From Acidobacteriota bacterium (GTDB lineage: Bacteria; Acidobacteriota; Terriglobia; Versatilivoradales; Versatilivoraceae), in NCBI GenBank assembly GCA_022821775.1, contig JAJECY010000140.1, positions 1 to 37,052 on the forward strand: 37,052 nucleotides of DNA, read 5' to 3'. Positions 34,821-37,052 of the stretch are shown here, piece by piece. Within the stretch, counting starts at the first letter, position 1. The number at the start of each line of letters is the position of its first letter. The translations under genes were made by a program, and so were the position numbers. The notes under the pieces were generated by a model. The model ran no database searches, had not been told where the DNA came from, and saw only the letters and a list, made by a program, of their open reading frames with translations.

Positions 34821-35495
34821 ATGGACTTGTTGAAGTTGATCCTTCAGTCGGGTCCCCTGGCCAAGGGCGTCCTGCTGGTCCTTGTATTCTTCTCGATTTT
34901 TTCCTGGGCGATCACCTTCAAGAAATATTTTTATCTGAAAAAGCTGCGCGCCGACTCGGAAGCCTTTTTGCGCATCTTCCGGAAGAGCGCGCGCTTTTCG
35001 GAAATCAGCTCAGCTTGCGAAACCCTGAGGCAGACTCCCCTGGTGGAGGTCTTTCTGGCCGGCTACGAGGAACTGGAAGCCCAGTTGATGAGCCAACCCT
35101 CCGGTGACCGCCCCGCCCCCTCTCCAACACTCAAGACCATCAACGTCATTCAGAGGGCGCTTTCCCGCGCCTCCTCGGTGCAACTGACCAAGTTGGAGCG
35201 CAACATGAGCTGGTTGGCCACCACGGCCTCGGTAGCTCCCTTTATCGGGTTGTTCGGAACGGTCCTGGGCGTCATCGACGCCTTTGCCGGCCTGGGAATG
35301 GAGGGAGCAGCCACCATCCGGGCCGTGGCCCCCGGCATTTCGGAGGCTCTCATCGCCACCGCGGCCGGTCTTTTTGCAGCCATTCCGGCAGTGATCGCCT
35401 ACAACTATTTTGTCCACCACCTCAAGGAGTTCGCCTCCGCCATGGACGACTTCTCCCTGGAGTTCCTGAATCTGATGGAGCGGACGTTCCTGTAA
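34821..35495 (+). CDS. tolQ: TolQ/ExbB-family proton-channel protein
   Basis: This 224-residue inner-membrane protein forms the proton-driven motor with TolR. There are three transmembrane helices: near residue 17 (VLLVLVFFSIFSWAI), near 130 (LATTASVAPFIGLFGTVLGVI) and near 170 (EALIATAAGLFAAIPAVIAYN). The MotA/TolQ/ExbB signature lies in the last two. The ATG at 34821 has GGGAG 5 nt upstream. An in-frame TTG at 34770 would add 17 residues and cannot be excluded. It is followed by tolR, a TolA-like gene and tolB, so it belongs to a Tol system rather than a lone Exb pair. Confidence 0.92.
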   Translation: MDLLKLILQSGPLAKGVLLVLVFFSIFSWAITFKKYFYLKKLRADSEAFLRIFRKSARFSEISSACETLRQTPLVEVFLAGYEELEAQLMSQPSGDRPAPSPTLKTINVIQRALSRASSVQLTKLERNMSWLATTASVAPFIGLFGTVLGVIDAFAGLGMEGAATIRAVAPGISEALIATAAGLFAAIPAVIAYNYFVHHLKEFASAMDDFSLEFLNLMERTFL

Positions 35496-35558
35496 GCGGG
35501 CCGATCCGGCAACCCCGTCCCGAGGCCCGGCGTCCAAGAACGGCTGAAGGGTGAACCG

Positions 35559-35969
35559 ATGGCATTCACCAACGCGCAGGGGAGAACCCAAACGTCGCTT
35601 TCGGAAATCAACGTGGTTCCCCTGGTAGACGTGGTGCTGGTTCTGCTCATCATCTTCATGCTGACTGCTCCGATCATTCAGTCCGGAATCGAGGTCAGCG
35701 TCCCCAAGACCAAGACGGTCAGCGAGTTGACCAAGGAATTGCTGGTGGTCAGCATCAACCGGGAACAGCGGCTGTTCGTGGGCTCCGATCCCATCAACAT
35801 CAACGATTTGGGAGCCCACCTGCAGGCCAGGATCAAGGACCCGGAAACCGCCATGATCTATTTGCGCGCCGACGAGGAAGTGCCTTACGGCACCGTCGTG
35901 CGGGTCATGGACCGGGCCCGTCTGGCGGGCGTGAAGAACATCAACGTGGTCACCCAGCCGGAACAGTAG
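35559..35969 (+). CDS. tolR: TolR/ExbD-family protein
   Basis: This 136-residue protein has one N-terminal transmembrane helix with the proton-pathway aspartate in VVPLVDVVLVLLIIFMLTAP. A periplasmic domain follows with VSVPKTKT, VVSINREQRLFV, IYLRADEEVPYGTVVRVMD and AGVKNINVVTQPE. The ribosome binding site GAAGGGTG lies just before the ATG at 35559. It is 63 bp after tolQ. Confidence 0.95.
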   Translation: MAFTNAQGRTQTSLSEINVVPLVDVVLVLLIIFMLTAPIIQSGIEVSVPKTKTVSELTKELLVVSINREQRLFVGSDPININDLGAHLQARIKDPETAMIYLRADEEVPYGTVVRVMDRARLAGVKNINVVTQPEQ

Positions 35970-36038
35970 CCGGGACGCTTTCGGCCCCGCCACTCGGCGA
36001 GGGCTGGAATTCCCCGTTTCTCCCTGCCCTGGAATCCG

Positions 36039-36842
36039 ATGCCGGCCCAGCGACACTCCGTTTTTGAAATGCAGAAGGAAAAACTGGGGGGGTACCTCTA
36101 CCTTTCGGTCGTCAGCCACCTGCTGGTGGCGGTGAGTTTCTTCCTGCTGCCCTCCTACCTCAACCCAAGCGCCGACCCCTGGGGAGACAGTCAGGGCGGT
36201 GGCGGCTCCATTTCGGTCGGCCTGGTGCAGGGAGCAACCATTCGAGGCCTCAACCTGCCTCGTCCCACGCAGAGGACGGACAGCAACATCGCCACCGAAT
36301 CCAAGGGTCTGGGTCAGACCGAAGAGGCCAAGGCGGCTGAACCCGACGCGGAGGTCCCCGACCCCAAGGCCTTCGAGGTCAAGAAGAAGCGCAGGGCCAG
36401 GAAGCGGCCGCGCGCCCGGCGCCGAGCTCCCAAGCAGGTTGCCCAGGTTCCTCCTTCCGATAGAGTTCCCTTTGGCGAGGGGGGCGCTCCCGACCTCTCC
36501 TATTCCCAGTTTCAAACCGGCATGGGGTCGGGGGGGATCGGCTTGGGCGACGGGTTTTTCGGCAAGAAGTACGGCTGGTACGTGAGACAGATTCGCGACA
36601 TCGTCAGCAGCAACTGGCAGAAAAACCTGGTCAGCCCCAACGTCCGCACGGCGAAGCGGGTGGTGGTGCAGTTCACCATCCGCCGGAACGGGTCGATTGT
36701 TCGAGAAACCGTCAAGCAATCCAGCGGGGTCCCGTCACTGGACCGTTCCGGCCTGAGGGCCATCAAGGCCTCCAGATTCCCTCCCCTTCCCGGCGGAGAG
36801 ACCCGGTTGGTGGCTGAATTCTGGTTCGAGTATTCCAGGTAG
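36039..36842 (+). CDS. tolA: TolA-like protein with a TonB C-terminal domain
   Basis: This is a 267-residue protein. One transmembrane helix lies near residues 18-40 (GYLYLSVVSHLLVAVSFFLLP). A Gly-rich segment, an acidic stretch and a strongly basic block (KKKRRARKRPRARRRAPK) follow. The TonB/TolA-type C-terminal domain spans about 180-267 (YVRQIRDIVSSNWQKNL, VVQFTIRRNGSIVRETVKQSSGVPSLDRSGLRAIKAS). By position it is the trans-envelope arm of the Tol system that links TolQR to TolB/Pal. The linker is shorter than the long helical linker of enterobacterial TolA. Confidence 0.85.
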   Translation: MPAQRHSVFEMQKEKLGGYLYLSVVSHLLVAVSFFLLPSYLNPSADPWGDSQGGGGSISVGLVQGATIRGLNLPRPTQRTDSNIATESKGLGQTEEAKAAEPDAEVPDPKAFEVKKKRRARKRPRARRRAPKQVAQVPPSDRVPFGEGGAPDLSYSQFQTGMGSGGIGLGDGFFGKKYGWYVRQIRDIVSSNWQKNLVSPNVRTAKRVVVQFTIRRNGSIVRETVKQSSGVPSLDRSGLRAIKASRFPPLPGGETRLVAEFWFEYSR

Positions 36843-36874
36843 GCTCAGTGTTCCGTCTCAGAAACAGAAAACCC

Positions 36875-37052
36875 ATGACCAAATTTCTTACCGCAGTCTG
36901 CCTGTCGGCGGCGACATTCCTCAGTGGTCCATCGCCGGCAGTCGGCCAGGAAAACGACAGCCAGGTCCGAGTGGTGGTAACCGAGGGAGTCAGGGCCCGC
37001 CTGGCCGTGGCCGATGTTCAACAACGAGGTTCCGATCCGGAACTGGACCGGC
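36875..37052 (+). CDS. tolB: TolB-like periplasmic protein, 5' part only
   Basis: Only the first 59 codons are in the window. The ATG at 36875 opens a signal peptide (about residues 1-24, MTKFLTAVCLSAATFLSG core). It continues QVRVVVTEGVRARLAVADVQ, which fits the start of the TolB N-terminal domain (a strand followed by a LAVxDF-like segment). Its place after tolQ, tolR and the TolA-like gene supports the call; the beta-propeller is beyond the window end. Confidence 0.65.
   Translation, partial: MTKFLTAVCLSAATFLSGPSPAVGQENDSQVRVVVTEGVRARLAVADVQQRGSDPELDR

Overview
This is a GC-rich bacterial chromosome segment, mostly housekeeping genes, and most likely from an Acidobacteriota genome. The strongest taxonomic hint is a tandem pair of secreted VWA proteins of the type modelled as the acidobacterial VWFA-related domain (TIGR03436). 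Supporting hints are a TonB protein with a long cytoplasmic N-terminus, bacillithiol genes, a complete Tol block and a tandem DUF1080 lipoprotein. No rRNA, CRISPR array, phage gene or transposase was seen.

Layout. 0.2-3.4 kb: a secreted protein, a CPBP membrane protease and a TonB-family protein. 3.6-11.3 kb (+ strand): ileS, lspA, lgt, a RluD-like pseudouridine synthase and two VWA proteins. 11.3-16.2 kb (- strand): queE and the classic phoH-ybeY-corC-era block (rRNA maturation and ribosome assembly). 16.9-23.2 kb (- strand): a tight nnr-tsaE-bshB1-bshA operon (NAD(P)HX repair, t6A tRNA modification, bacillithiol), then ligA. 23.4-24.1 kb: a small membrane protein ORF with its own promoter and terminator, and tRNA-Gly(GCC). 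24.2-27.8 kb: a HemD-HemE fusion and, divergently, a two-domain DUF1080 lipoprotein. 28.0-32.1 kb (- strand): two secreted proteins of unknown function, a bifunctional-nuclease (DUF151) protein and miaB. 32.7-37.05 kb: recN and, divergently, tolQ-tolR-tolA-like-tolB (tolB cut by the window end).

The most unusual content is between the genes. Seven intergenic sites carry full or partial copies of one composite interspersed element. Its modules (called C, A, B and F here) always occur in the same order. Module A is about 150 bp with terminal inverted repeats and a conserved interior. Module C always carries TTATCCACG, one base from a DnaA box. Separate degenerate heptamer arrays (GAAGTTT, GAGTGGA and TCATTCA types) also lie at gene edges. 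Some form inverted pairs, one of them bracketing the tRNA gene, and some run into coding sequence and supply C-terminal residues or stop codons. A 248-bp inverted-repeat-bounded segment lies between a good promoter and ileS.

I did not find a convincing new enzymatic or defence system. The best leads are the repeat system, the HemD-HemE fusion, the triplicated motif in the TonB protein and the probably leaderless VWA gene. All family assignments come from reading motifs; no search was run.
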